Shown here piece by piece: positions 27,538-37,123 of a stretch of 64,000 nt of DNA; positions within the stretch are counted from its first letter, which is position 1; every line of letters starts with the position of its first letter. The stretch covers positions 594,851 through 658,850 of the forward strand of contig NZ_JARYGY010000001.1 of assembly GCF_029906345.1 (NCBI RefSeq), in the 5' to 3' direction. This DNA comes from Aquimarina mycalae (lineage in GTDB: Bacteria > Bacteroidota > Bacteroidia > Flavobacteriales > Flavobacteriaceae). Made by a program: the position numbers and the translations under genes. The notes below the pieces were generated by a model. The model ran no database searches, was not told where the DNA came from, and saw nothing but the letters and a program-made list of their open reading frames with translations.

Positions 27538-28488
27538 CGGAAAAACATCTCCAGTATTTGCAAATCTATATCCTTCTTCTTCTAAACCAAGTCGCTCTTT
27601 GTCATTACTTTGCATTAAAGGATTGGAATGATTGAAGTGAATAAATATCACCTTAGATTTTATGTCTTTATGTTCATTTTTAAACAGCTCAATTGTTTCT
27701 TCGATAAACGGGTGTGGGACTTCTGACATTGGTCTTGGTATCTCTCCATCTTTATAGAAAGTAGCGTCAATAAATGCATAATCAACTTTTTTAACCTCTT
27801 GAACAATATCATTTTCCCAAAGGGACCATTTATTAATATCTGGAATAAAAAGTGCTGATTTTGTTTCTCCATCGATTCTATAACCAACTGTCTCCGAAAA
27901 TTCATCTCGATGAGGAACCAAAAACGGTGTTATTACAATGTTTTTAGTTAATGATACAGGAACCTTGTTCTTGATCGGCTTGATTTTAATATTATCTAAA
28001 TCAACTAATTGAGACCACGGTCCATTATTTTCTAAAAACAATTGCATTCGTGGCATTGCATATACATTAATATGATTCGCTCCCATAGCTTCTCTTCCAA
28101 AATGCATCAGGCCAGTATAATGTCCTATATGTGCATGTGTTAAGAACACTCCATTAATAATAGTACCATTTTCTAAATGTTTATCCTCTAGCATCGCAAG
28201 TTGTTCGGGCATATCAGGAGTAGCTTCTATCAAAAATTTCTTTTTTGACTGTTGATCCACGATACCCATCGCCACCACAAGTTCTCTTGATGTTTCACCG
28301 CTTCTAACAGAACTAAACTCTTGAACATTATTAATATGTGGATATCCGCCATCCTGAGCAATTCCTAAAATAGTGATATATTGGTGTAGGTCTTTATGTA
28401 GTCGAAATTCGTCTTTTGTCGTTTCTTCTTTATTTTTACAAGAAATAAATAAAATAGATAGCATTAAAAAAATTAACTTTGAATCCAT
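27532..28488 (-). CDS. PqqB-like metallo-beta-lactamase-fold lipoprotein
   Basis: A 318-residue lipoprotein (signal ends LFISCKNK). The MBL fold resembles coenzyme PQQ synthesis protein B: ITILGIAQDGGYPHINN near the start, LIEATPDM, the metal-site motif LTHAHIGHYTGL, VPHRDEFSETVGY, IDATFY, and HFNHSNP at the end. No other pqq gene is present and the protein is predicted to be in the envelope. A secreted phosphodiesterase-like or unknown hydrolytic role is therefore more likely than PQQ synthesis. It is divergent from the DUF4197 gene, with a 36-bp gap. Confidence 0.8.
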   Translation of the reverse strand: MDSKLIFLMLSILFISCKNKEETTKDEFRLHKDLHQYITILGIAQDGGYPHINNVQEFSSVRSGETSRELVVAMGIVDQQSKKKFLIEATPDMPEQLAMLEDKHLENGTIINGVFLTHAHIGHYTGLMHFGREAMGANHINVYAMPRMQLFLENNGPWSQLVDLDNIKIKPIKNKVPVSLTKNIVITPFLVPHRDEFSETVGYRIDGETKSALFIPDINKWSLWENDIVQEVKKVDYAFIDATFYKDGEIPRPMSEVPHPFIEETIELFKNEHKDIKSKVIFIHFNHSNPLMQSNDKERLGLEEEGYRFANTGDVFPL

Positions 28489-28524
28489 AGTAAATCATTA
28501 TCATCTCAAATCTAATAAGAAATT

Positions 28525-29244
28525 ATGAAAAGAATTTTTTTAGTACTCGTTATATTTCAACTATCAAGTTGTGCAGAACTACAACAAGTAATAGAAAGTC
28601 TTCCACAGGAAACAACGGGAGCTATAGGTCTTAGCAATATTGATATAGGAAATGGTTTAAGAGAAGCATTAGATAAAGGTATTGATAAGCAAGTGACCAA
28701 ACTAACTCAAAAAGATGGTTTTTTTAGAAATGAGTTGGTTAAAATAGTCCTGCCAGATGAATTACGAAAAGTAGATAAATCGTTAAGAGATATCGGTCTA
28801 GACAACCTTGCCGATGAAGGACTTAAAGTTCTTAACCGAGCGGCAGAAGATGCTGTAAAAGAAGCAACTCCAATATTCGTAAATGCGGTGAAGCAAATCA
28901 CATTTAACGACGCCAAACAAATATTATTAGGTAATAATAATGCTGCAACTCAATATCTAAAGGGTACTACAAAAACTGCGCTTTATGGTAAATTCAATCC
29001 AGTAATCAACAAATCATTATCTAAAGTAGGTGCAGATCGTGTTTGGTCCAATATTATAAAGAAATACAATTCGATTCCGTTTACTAGTAATGTAAATCCA
29101 GATCTTACGGATTATGTAACTAGTGAAGCCTTAAATGGAGTATACAAAATGATTGCGGTAGAAGAAGCTGAGATTAGAACTAAACTTAGCTCTAGAACTA
29201 CTGATTTGTTACGTAAGGTTTTTGCACTTCAGGATAGAAAGTAA
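28525..29244 (+). CDS. DUF4197-family lipoprotein
   Basis: A 239-residue protein with a lipoprotein signal ending in QLSSCAEL. The family pattern is clear: GLREALDKGIDKQVTKLTQKDGF, VLPDELRKVDKSLRDIGL, LNRAAEDAVKEATPIFVNAV, and ITFNDAKQILLGNNNAATQYL, then Ser/Thr-rich helices. The DUF4197 function is unknown to me. The fold is predicted to be helical. The gene stands alone. Confidence 0.88.
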   Translation: MKRIFLVLVIFQLSSCAELQQVIESLPQETTGAIGLSNIDIGNGLREALDKGIDKQVTKLTQKDGFFRNELVKIVLPDELRKVDKSLRDIGLDNLADEGLKVLNRAAEDAVKEATPIFVNAVKQITFNDAKQILLGNNNAATQYLKGTTKTALYGKFNPVINKSLSKVGADRVWSNIIKKYNSIPFTSNVNPDLTDYVTSEALNGVYKMIAVEEAEIRTKLSSRTTDLLRKVFALQDRK

Positions 29245-29492
29245 AATAATCGTATGTAAAGACATCTAGGATTTTGTTCTTTATCGAATCAAACAATGCT
29301 TTTAACGATTTTTAAATTTTTAACAGATATACATGTTTTTTTCAATTTAACTGAAAGAAAATCCGTTTATTGACACTTTTCTTAACAATAAAGAAATGCA
29401 CTTCCTGACGTATTTTAAAAATATGCAAGACGTGGGTGTTACTTAGACTATTCGATTCTTTTGTAGGGGTCTTTTTTAATACGGGATTAACG

Positions 29493-29500
29493 TAATTTTG
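29493..29500 (+). promoter_or_regulatory. -7 promoter box of the second SusC/SusD operon
   Basis: TAATTTTG is an exact TAnnTTTG match. Its last three bases are the TTG that would start the longest susC frame, so the real start must be the ATG at 29525. No properly spaced TTG is visible upstream; the nearest is 29 bp away. Confidence 0.5.
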
Positions 29501-29524
29501 TGCCCGATTTATAAAAACCCAATA

Positions 29525-32500
29525 ATGAAAAGCTTAACCAAACTCAGCATAGCGATAGCTATGGTTATGTGCGTATGTCTTGTACACGCTCAAGAAAAAA
29601 CAATCACAGGAAAAATACTTGATAGGTCAGGAATCCCGCTTCCTGGAACAAATATTTTAGTCAAAAACACCAGTAATGGAGTACAGAGTGATTTTGATGG
29701 AAATTATACTGTTACTGCAAACAAAGGAGATATTCTCATATTTTCTTATATCGGTTTTGTAACACAAGAAATTGTAATTAGTACATCCAACATTATAAAT
29801 ATCACCTTAGAAGAAGACGTTGAAGGACTTGACCAAGTAGTTCTGATTGGATATGGTACTTCTTCCAAAAAAAGAATAACCTCTAGTATCAGTAGCATCA
29901 AGGCCGATGGTCTTGAAGACAGTAATATCCCCAGTATTCAATCCTTAGTTACTAGTAAAGTTACAGGTGTGCAAGTCACTCAACTTTCGGGTAAAGTAGA
30001 ATCAGGAATTAAGGTAAGAATTCGAGGTATTGCTACGGTTGGCGCTTCACAAGAACCATTATATGTATTAGACGGTGTTCCTTTAATAAATGATGATGAA
30101 TCCATAAACAATTCTCCTATTAATCCATTAATTGGGTTAAATCCTAATGATATAGAATCTATTGATTTTTTAAAAGATGCTTCTTCGGCTGCCATTTATG
30201 GTGCACGCGGGACAAACGGAGTTATTATTATTACTACCAAGCAAGGAAAAGAAGGTAAAACAAAAGTTATGCTAAACACTTCCACAGGAAGAAATTTTGC
30301 AACTAACAAAAGAGAACTTCTAAATGCCGATCAATATGTAGAATTATATACCGAAGCAGCTTTAAATAGTGGAATCGCTTTAAGCGAGATAGAAAGCATT
30401 TTTGATGAACTTGCGCTAGGAAGAGATTGGAGAAATGGCGAAGTAAATACCGATTGGCAGGATCTAGCGCTTGTAGAAAGTACATCGCAAAACATCAATT
30501 TATCTGCTTCAGGAGGAACTGAAAATGTTTCATACTTTATGTCTACATCCTACAATAAAACCGAAGGAATTATACTCGGTAATGAGTTGGATCGTTATAC
30601 TTTAAGAGGTAAAGCTGACGCCAATATTACCGACAAATCTTCGGTTGGATTTAATATCAATATTTCTAAAGTAACTATAGATAGATTATCAAACGATAAT
30701 GCATTTATATCACCATTACAATCTATTGCTCAATCTCCTCTCACTCCAGCATTACTCGAAGATGGCACGGCGAATGTTGATGGGAACTCAACATTGTATC
30801 AGAATTTTTTAGGCCAGGAACAAACGGGAAGATTTGTAACGGATATCTGGAGAACTACTCTAAATGTTAAAGGTGATTTTTACATTAATGATCATCTAAG
30901 ATGGAAATCTGAAATCGGATATGATACGAATAAACAAAACGCAGAACGATTTTCTGGTAGTTTAACAGAATTTGCATCTGCTGGAGGAGTAGGAACCGTT
31001 AGTAACGCCATAACAGAACGCTACATTTTCACAAACTACCTAAACTATAAAAGAAACTTTGGAAATACTGTTGACTTTTCTGCAACATTAGGAGGAAGTT
31101 TCGAAGAAACCAATCGTAAAAGCCAGTTTACAATTGGACAAGGGTTTCCTTCTGATGATCTACAAACCTTAGACAATGCGGTTCTGATAACAAATGGAGG
31201 ATCTAACAAAACAAAATACAACTTCTTATCCTACTTTGCGAGATCTCGTTTTAGTATCGCAAATAAATACTTAATTAATCTTAGTATACGTAGAGATGGT
31301 TCTTCAAGGTTTGGAGAAGATTCTCAATTTGGATGGTTTCCTGCAGCATCAGCGGCGTGGATAATATCTAAAGAAAATTTTCTTTCGAATTCTTATACAA
31401 TTTCTAATCTAAAACTAAGAGGTAGTTGGGGGATCACAGGTAATGCGGAAATTGGTGATTTTGCGAGTAAAGATCTATTTGGAGTAACCACTTATAACGA
31501 AAGATTAGGTGTTTCGCCAATTCAATTAGGAGATAGAGAACTACGTTGGGAGAAAACTACACAATACGATATTGGTGTAGATTTTGGTCTTTTTAATAAT
31601 ACAATTACAGCAGAATTCGATTATTACAACAAGACAACTAATGATTTACTTTTTAATCAACCGCTACCAGGTACTTCTGGGTTCACATCAATCGTAAGAA
31701 ATATTGGTGAAATCGTAAATAAAGGTTATGAAATTAGCTTAACAGCAAACCTATTTTCTAAACCCACATTTTCGTGGAGTATGACTGGTCTTTTTACTCA
31801 GAATAAAAATGAAATTACAAGCTTACCTAGCGGTGATATTATAGATGGTATTAATATTCTTAGAGAAAACAAGCCACTATCTTCATTCTATTTATTTGAA
31901 TATGCAGGTGTTGATCCAGATAATGGTGATGCCCTCTTTTATACCAATAACATAAATACGGATGGATCTATTGATAGAACATTAACCACAAACACTTCAA
32001 GAGCTAATAAGATTGTAACTGGAGATCCTTTTCCTGATTATCAAATTGGATTTACGAACAACATTAAAATAAAAAATCTTGATTTTACTTTTACATTTCA
32101 AGGAGAATTTGGAGCTTCTATATTTGATCAAGCAGGTAAATTTAGCTCTAGTAATGCTCAGTTTTTTGACAATCAAACGATAGATCAACTTGATAGATGG
32201 CAGAATCCAGGAGATATTACCAATGTACCTGAAGCTAGACTAAATCAAGAAAACGGTCAACAAGATTCTACAAGATACCTAGAAGAATCGGATTTCATCA
32301 GGCTAAGAAACATTACACTTGGATACACAATAGATCCAGCTTTTTCAAAGAAATTTTATCTAGACAAAGTTAGATTCTATTTTAGTGGTCTTAATTTACT
32401 TACCATAACAGATTACGAAGGTTATGATCCTGAATCTACCGCAGATTTTAATGGTAATTCTGGTATCAGAACAGGAATTGCTTTTTATTCTGCTCCACCA

Positions 32501-32539
32501 GCAAAGACCTATTCTTTTGGTATAAACATAGAATTTTAA
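29525..32539 (+). CDS. SusC/RagA-family TonB-dependent outer-membrane transporter
   Basis: A protein of about 1004 residues starting MKSLTKLSIAIAMVM with a signal peptide to VHAQ. It has a carboxypeptidase-regulatory-like domain (PLPGTNILVKNTSNGVQSDF), a plug (LYVLDGVPLI, ESIDFLKDASSAAIYGARGT, NGVIIITTKQG) and a full barrel ending YSFGINIEF. The upstream frame extension is rejected because it begins inside the -7 box. It forms an operon with the SusD at 32588. No catabolic enzyme is next to the pair, so the ligand is unknown. Confidence 0.95.
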   Translation: MKSLTKLSIAIAMVMCVCLVHAQEKTITGKILDRSGIPLPGTNILVKNTSNGVQSDFDGNYTVTANKGDILIFSYIGFVTQEIVISTSNIINITLEEDVEGLDQVVLIGYGTSSKKRITSSISSIKADGLEDSNIPSIQSLVTSKVTGVQVTQLSGKVESGIKVRIRGIATVGASQEPLYVLDGVPLINDDESINNSPINPLIGLNPNDIESIDFLKDASSAAIYGARGTNGVIIITTKQGKEGKTKVMLNTSTGRNFATNKRELLNADQYVELYTEAALNSGIALSEIESIFDELALGRDWRNGEVNTDWQDLALVESTSQNINLSASGGTENVSYFMSTSYNKTEGIILGNELDRYTLRGKADANITDKSSVGFNINISKVTIDRLSNDNAFISPLQSIAQSPLTPALLEDGTANVDGNSTLYQNFLGQEQTGRFVTDIWRTTLNVKGDFYINDHLRWKSEIGYDTNKQNAERFSGSLTEFASAGGVGTVSNAITERYIFTNYLNYKRNFGNTVDFSATLGGSFEETNRKSQFTIGQGFPSDDLQTLDNAVLITNGGSNKTKYNFLSYFARSRFSIANKYLINLSIRRDGSSRFGEDSQFGWFPAASAAWIISKENFLSNSYTISNLKLRGSWGITGNAEIGDFASKDLFGVTTYNERLGVSPIQLGDRELRWEKTTQYDIGVDFGLFNNTITAEFDYYNKTTNDLLFNQPLPGTSGFTSIVRNIGEIVNKGYEISLTANLFSKPTFSWSMTGLFTQNKNEITSLPSGDIIDGINILRENKPLSSFYLFEYAGVDPDNGDALFYTNNINTDGSIDRTLTTNTSRANKIVTGDPFPDYQIGFTNNIKIKNLDFTFTFQGEFGASIFDQAGKFSSSNAQFFDNQTIDQLDRWQNPGDITNVPEARLNQENGQQDSTRYLEESDFIRLRNITLGYTIDPAFSKKFYLDKVRFYFSGLNLLTITDYEGYDPESTADFNGNSGIRTGIAFYSAPPAKTYSFGINIEF

Positions 32540-32587
32540 ACTAAAAGGTCGTACAAACTTATTTTCAACGTATACAAAAGTAATATC

Positions 32588-33949
32588 ATGAAAACATATA
32601 TAAAAACTATCATCTATACAGTAATTTCTCTTCTAGCAATAAGTTGTGAAAACAGGTTAGATATTGATCCTGATCAGGCACTTACTACTGAAGATGCATT
32701 TAATACTGAAGAAAAAGTATCCAATATACTAGTAGGAGCATATGCCCAAGCTGGACAAGGCGTTAGTTATGGAGGCCAGATATATACAATTTCTGAGCTT
32801 CTAGCAAACAATAATGAACTTGCCTGGAATGGTACTTTTACAGATCCAGGAGAGTTTAATAATAAAAATATAAGTACCGATAATACATTCGTCACCAATT
32901 TTTGGTTAAACGGATACGACATAAGTAATCAAGCTAATATTGTACTGGACAACTTGGATGTTTTTGAAAACATCGATACAAGAAATTCTGTAGAAGGGCA
33001 GGCAAAATTTTTACGAGCAGTAACCTATTTTGATTTGGTTAGGTTTTTCGCGAAGCACAACAATAATGGTGGTAATGGTTCTGAATTAGGTGTCCCGATT
33101 GTTAAAACATCTGTTATTACTTTTGCGGATATTACGTATCCATCAAGAAATACAATAGCAGAAGTATATGAATTCATCATCACTGATCTTGAAGACGCTA
33201 TTGTGTTACTTCCAGAAAACAATGGAGCTTTTGCTTCATCCAACGCAGCCAAAGCATTATTAGCTAGAATACAATTACAAATAGGTAACTATGAGAATGC
33301 AAGAGATCTGGCAAATGATGTTATTACATCTGGACAATATAGTCTTACAGCATCTCTTAGCGACGCCTATAACAACAGTGATAATTCTTCTGAAGATATT
33401 TTTTCATGGCAAGTGACAGATTCTGATGGAGCTAATACTATGAATACTTTTTGGGCAACGGATAGGTTTGGAGGAAGACCTGGGAATCCAGATATTTCTA
33501 TCGAGAATGCTTTCTTTGGAATATTTGATGATTTTAACGACGCAAGAGCAAACTTCTTTTACATTGATAATGAAACAGGTTCTGGTATTGCTTCTACTAA
33601 ATGGATTTTGGGGAATGCAAATATTCCTTTTATAAGATTACCTGAAATGTTGTTAATAAGAGCTGAAAGTAATTTTATACTAGGAACATCAATTGGAGAT
33701 ACACCAGTTAATGACATCGCCGTATTAAGAGCTAGATCAAACGCTAGTGCATTATCCACTGTTGAGTTTATAGATATCATACTGGAAAGATTAAGAGAAC
33801 TGTCATTTGAAGGACACAAACTACACGATTTCAAAAGGCTAGAAATTCCAGTTGGAGCTTTAAATTTTGATGATGATAACTTGGTACTTCCTATCCCACA
33901 AAGAGAAATAAACATCAATCCCAATTTAATTCAGAACGATGGATATTAG
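32588..33949 (+). CDS. SusD/RagB-family outer-membrane nutrient-binding lipoprotein
   Basis: A 453-residue SusD-like lipoprotein. The signal ends LLAISCENR. It shows AKFLRAVTYFDLVRFFAK, the TPR-like helix AAKALLARIQLQIGNYENAR, RLPEMLLIRAE and the C-terminal ERLRELSFEGHKLHDFKRLE followed by LPIPQREININPN. It lies 48 bp downstream of its SusC partner and is followed by a strong terminator. It is shorter than many SusD proteins (about 500), as expected for the short SusD subgroup next to short-plug SusCs. Confidence 0.93.
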   Translation: MKTYIKTIIYTVISLLAISCENRLDIDPDQALTTEDAFNTEEKVSNILVGAYAQAGQGVSYGGQIYTISELLANNNELAWNGTFTDPGEFNNKNISTDNTFVTNFWLNGYDISNQANIVLDNLDVFENIDTRNSVEGQAKFLRAVTYFDLVRFFAKHNNNGGNGSELGVPIVKTSVITFADITYPSRNTIAEVYEFIITDLEDAIVLLPENNGAFASSNAAKALLARIQLQIGNYENARDLANDVITSGQYSLTASLSDAYNNSDNSSEDIFSWQVTDSDGANTMNTFWATDRFGGRPGNPDISIENAFFGIFDDFNDARANFFYIDNETGSGIASTKWILGNANIPFIRLPEMLLIRAESNFILGTSIGDTPVNDIAVLRARSNASALSTVEFIDIILERLRELSFEGHKLHDFKRLEIPVGALNFDDDNLVLPIPQREININPNLIQNDGY

Positions 33950-33969
33950 TGCATCATAGCAAACATTTT

Positions 33970-34009
33970 AAAAGAAGGATGTATCATAAATTACGTCCTT
34001 CTTTTTTTT
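33970..34009 (+). terminator. Intrinsic terminator of the second SusC/SusD operon
   Basis: AAAGAAGGATGTA and TACGTCCTTCTTT pair with one mismatch around an 8-nt loop and are followed by a run of T. It lies 20 bp after the susD stop. Confidence 0.9.
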
Positions 34010-34101
34010 AAACTTAATACGCTTCAAAAGAAGTTATATTTTTTAATACCAAATTATAGAAGCTTAACTTCAAATTAAGAAAACCTAGTAGGATAATAAA
34101 A

Positions 34102-34109
34102 TATATTTG
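34102..34109 (+). promoter_or_regulatory. -7 promoter box of the Lacal_2735-type gene
   Basis: TATATTTG is an exact TAnnTTTG match 29 bp before the ATG at 34139, which gives a leader of about 23 nt. No TTG is visible at -33. Confidence 0.45.
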
Positions 34110-34138
34110 CACCGAAATTTTATTCAAAGAAAGTTACC

Positions 34139-34312
34139 ATGTTGAATCGACTACGAGGAAAGACTGAACTTCAAAAGCTACAGAGCCAATACTGTAAATT
34201 AGTTAAGAGCTCCTATAATCTTGCGATTAAAGACAAAGATAAGAGTGATCATCTCCACAAAGAAGCTATTAAAATTTTAGACCAAATCAAGAAGATAGAA
34301 CATCAGCTATAA
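34139..34312 (+). CDS. Lacal_2735-family small protein
   Basis: A 57-residue, highly charged helical protein beginning MLNRLRGKTELQKLQSQYCK. The pattern of LQ-x2-Y-x2-L, a central SDHLHKEA and a final IKKIEHQL matches the small Flavobacteriaceae family called Lacal_2735. Its function is unknown. It is probably a two-helix hairpin. It is easily missed because of its size. It has its own promoter and converges on the alpha/beta hydrolase gene, 5 bp apart. Confidence 0.8.
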   Translation: MLNRLRGKTELQKLQSQYCKLVKSSYNLAIKDKDKSDHLHKEAIKILDQIKKIEHQL

Positions 34313-34317
34313 TACTA

Positions 34318-35103
34318 TTAGCTCTTTAAATCATGTATAAAATGTAGAGCTTTTTTATTAAAAGTTTCTGGTTGCTCCACATTTACCACATGACCAGAAT
34401 CTTTTACCACCAAAAGATTAGAAAATTCGTGTAGAGCTACTACTTTTTGTATTGATGGCAAAAAAAGATAATCTTCTTCTCCCATAATATACAAGGTTGG
34501 GATTTTGATCTCTTTATCTCTAAAAAAACGTAAAAGCGGATTAATTTCTGAAGTGAGTCTTAACCATCTCAAAAACTCTTTTTGATATATTTTTTTTGCT
34601 TCATTAACAAAAAGCAATCTGGACTGTTTGTGATTTTTTTTAGGCATGATTACAAATGCAAAAAACTTATACAAAAACATATAAGGAATTACAGATTTAA
34701 ACACAACACCTAATCTCATCAGTACTTGGGATCTAAGATTTAATTTCATAATTGCTCCACCCATAATCATACTATCTACTCGATGTGGATGTTTCTCTGC
34801 AAGATTTCTGATCAAAATGGTTCCCAGAGAAATCCCAACAAAATGAGAAGAAATTATATTTTCTTTATCAAGAACTTCTACAATATCTGCTGTGATCGTA
34901 TCAAATGTATATTTAGAATCAAAAGAATCCTTAAGTAATGGTTTAGAGTTACCATGTCCTCGTAAATCAAGAAGTAATATATTATAACACTTCCTAAACG
35001 CTCTAAGTTGTTTAAACCATATAGAAGAACTACCTCCAGCACCGTGTACAAAAGTTACCCAAGTAGCATTCTCTGAATGATGATATAAATAATAATTAAG
35101 CAT
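34318..35103 (-). CDS. Alpha/beta hydrolase
   Basis: A 261-residue cytoplasmic alpha/beta hydrolase. It has the oxyanion-hole motif FVHGAGGSSSIW, LLLDLRGHGNS, the nucleophile elbow FVGISLGTIL (Ser in G-I-S-L-G), the Asp in YIMGEEDYLF and the catalytic His in VKDSGHVVNVEQPE. The substrate is not readable. The layout is that of general carboxylesterase/haloperoxidase-like enzymes. The BtuF-like gene lies 86 bp upstream on the same strand and may share a transcript. Confidence 0.9.
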   Translation of the reverse strand: MLNYYLYHHSENATWVTFVHGAGGSSSIWFKQLRAFRKCYNILLLDLRGHGNSKPLLKDSFDSKYTFDTITADIVEVLDKENIISSHFVGISLGTILIRNLAEKHPHRVDSMIMGGAIMKLNLRSQVLMRLGVVFKSVIPYMFLYKFFAFVIMPKKNHKQSRLLFVNEAKKIYQKEFLRWLRLTSEINPLLRFFRDKEIKIPTLYIMGEEDYLFLPSIQKVVALHEFSNLLVVKDSGHVVNVEQPETFNKKALHFIHDLKS

Positions 35104-35189
35104 ATAATATTTAGAAAGATAAAAGTAATGACTTATTACCCTCTATAAGAAGGGTTAACACTATTTAAGGGATTGTTTAATCTTTATAA

Positions 35190-35972
35190 TTAATGAAGTG
35201 TCTTAAAATAACTAAATGCATCTACTAACCTTGATCCATACCAGGAAAAATATTCTCCGTCTACCAAAGAAACTTTAGTATTAGGAACCAATTCAGTTAC
35301 TTCTATCAAATGTTCGTTAGAAAATGGAAAAGGCTCTGATGATAACAAAACAAGATCCAGATCATCTCTGTTTTGAAGCTCTTCCATAATTACTTCTGGA
35401 TAACGTTCTTGATTACCATAGACATTTACAAATCCGTTAAGTTCTAATATATGATGAATAAATGTACCTCTACCAGCCACCATCCATGGCTTACGCCATA
35501 TAAAATATGCTACTCTTTGTTGCGGCTTGTCTTTTAGAAATTTCTTAAATGATCTTAACTCTGATTTGATTTTAGAAATTAATGCATCAGCTTCGGTTTT
35601 CTTTTCAAATATCTCACCGTACTGTTCAATCATTTCCAGTGATTCTTCCATAGAACCAATATCCGAGACATGAACCGGATATTCCATTTGTAACGTCTCG
35701 ACCATTTCCTTTGTATTTTCTTCTTTATTACAAAGAATAATATCTGGACGTAAGGCTTTAATTTTATCGTAGTGAACTTTTTTGGTTCCTCCGACAATTG
35801 TTTTTTCTTTTCTTATGGAATCTGGATGTACACAAAATTTGGTCACTCCTACTATATGATCAGATAATCCCATGGCAACTAGAAGTTCTGTTTGCGAAGG
35901 AACAAGAGATATAATGCGTACTGGTTTTTTTGCTATTGTAAATTCTCTTCCTAATTGATCAGTATACACCAT
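35190..35972 (-). CDS. Periplasmic-binding-like protein (BtuF/cobalamin-type), no signal peptide
   Basis: A 260-residue helical-backbone binding protein (type III fold). It starts MVYTDQLGREFTIAKKPVRI, then ISLVPSQTELLVAMGLSDHIVG and VGGTKKVHYDKIKALRPDII, as in BtuF/FhuD. No signal peptide or lipobox precedes the fold, and the ATG is immediately before it. The protein seems cytoplasmic, or is exported another way. No ABC permease or ATPase is adjacent. A role in corrinoid handling, useful for the B12-dependent IcmF in this window, is only an inference. Confidence 0.8.
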   Translation of the reverse strand: MVYTDQLGREFTIAKKPVRIISLVPSQTELLVAMGLSDHIVGVTKFCVHPDSIRKEKTIVGGTKKVHYDKIKALRPDIILCNKEENTKEMVETLQMEYPVHVSDIGSMEESLEMIEQYGEIFEKKTEADALISKIKSELRSFKKFLKDKPQQRVAYFIWRKPWMVAGRGTFIHHILELNGFVNVYGNQERYPEVIMEELQNRDDLDLVLLSSEPFPFSNEHLIEVTELVPNTKVSLVDGEYFSWYGSRLVDAFSYFKTLH

Positions 35973-36099
35973 ATTTTACAGACATTTCATATATCATAAA
36001 AAAATCACAAACACCTAATAATTAACTAATTAAAATTAGGAATTCCTACAAAATATCTTTATATTGTAGGAAATAAAAATAATTTAAAATCTTGGGGCT

Positions 36100-36216
36100 A
36101 TGAATTCAATATTACTAAACATTATTGTTTACGGTTTTTTGGCATTTTTTGTGATTTTCATCACATATGGACTTGTTGGTTATGCTAAACAAGTATTTAA
36201 AGCCAATAGACGTTAA
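36100..36216 (+). CDS. Small single-pass membrane protein (38 residues)
   Basis: An ATG-started frame encodes 38 residues: one membrane helix (about 6-28, IIVYGFLAFFVIFITYGLVG) and a basic tail ending KANRR. The positive-inside end and a terminator at 36239 support a real small gene. The function is unknown. It lies between divergent and convergent neighbours as an independent unit. Confidence 0.5.
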   Translation: MNSILLNIIVYGFLAFFVIFITYGLVGYAKQVFKANRR

Positions 36217-36238
36217 TTTTTTTAATTAAAAATTATTG

Positions 36239-36275
36239 AAAAAGGAAATCGAGTATACATTCGGTTTCCTTTTTT
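36239..36275. terminator. Bidirectional terminator between the small membrane protein and pyrF
   Basis: AAAAAGGAAA and TTTCCTTTTT form the stem base, with an imperfect upper part, and there are A/T runs on both sides. The pyrF stop codon lies in the T-run. Confidence 0.75.
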
Positions 36276-37095
36276 ATTTTCGTGCATTCAATATTTCTTC
36301 CATTTGCTGCTGAAGCTCTTTAGCTTTTTCCCCAGCTACTATATCAAAATCCAATCCATCTGAAGCGTAAATTATTCCTCTGGATGAGTTAATCAACAAT
36401 CCAATCTGATCATTAATTCCATACGTACATACATCTTTTAAATTACCACCTTGCGCACCAACTCCTGGAACAAGTAAAAAGCTATCTGGAATAATTTGTC
36501 TAATCTCAGCTAGATATTCTGCCTTTGTTGCTCCCACAACATACATCAGGTTCTTAGCATTATCCCAACCTTTGGAAGTTTCTAATACTTGCTTATACAA
36601 CTCTCTTCCTTCTACGGTTTTGGTTTGAAAATCAAATGCTCCTTGATTAGAAGTCAATGCAAGCATAATCGTATGTTTATTCTCAAAAGCCAAAAACGGT
36701 TCTACAGAATCTTTTCCCATATAAGGAGCTACAGTCACTGAATCAAACTCCAAATCCTCAAAAAAAGCTTTGGCATACATAGAACTTGTATTACCTATAT
36801 CACCACGTTTAGCGTCGGCAATAGTAAAAACTTCAGGATAGTTTGTATTAAGGTATTCTATGGTCTTTTCTAAAGATTTCCATCCCTTAATACCATAAGC
36901 TTCATAAAATGCAGTATTAGGTTTATAACCTACAGCCAGATGATGTGTAGCATCTATGATTTTTTTATTGAACTCAAAAATAGGATCTTCCTCTTCTAAT
37001 AAATGTTTCGGAATTTTAGCAAGATCTACATCCAGACCTACGCATAAAAAGGATTTCTTTTTCCAAATTTGATCAACAAGTTCCTGAGTGGTCAT
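36274..37095 (-). CDS. pyrF: Orotidine 5'-phosphate decarboxylase
   Basis: A 273-residue PyrF of the longer (type 2) form. It has [20 protein letters not shown] at the start, the catalytic [19 protein letters not shown] (Asp-Lys-Asp array), [32 protein letters not shown], and SSRGIIYAS near the end. It makes UMP from OMP in pyrimidine synthesis. It lies 28 bp after the saccharopine-dehydrogenase-like gene on the same strand and probably shares its transcript. Confidence 0.96.
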   Translation of the reverse strand: MTTQELVDQIWKKKSFLCVGLDVDLAKIPKHLLEEEDPIFEFNKKIIDATHHLAVGYKPNTAFYEAYGIKGWKSLEKTIEYLNTNYPEVFTIADAKRGDIGNTSSMYAKAFFEDLEFDSVTVAPYMGKDSVEPFLAFENKHTIMLALTSNQGAFDFQTKTVEGRELYKQVLETSKGWDNAKNLMYVVGATKAEYLAEIRQIIPDSFLLVPGVGAQGGNLKDVCTYGINDQIGLLINSSRGIIYASDGLDFDIVAGEKAKELQQQMEEILNARK

Positions 37096-37123
37096 TTTTT
37101 AGTATGATTTGTAATTTATAAAA

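Noticed and set aside
27532-28488. PQQ cofactor biosynthesis (pqqB)
   Set aside because: The protein is PqqB-like in fold, but it is a lipoprotein and no other pqq gene is near. I do not claim cofactor synthesis.
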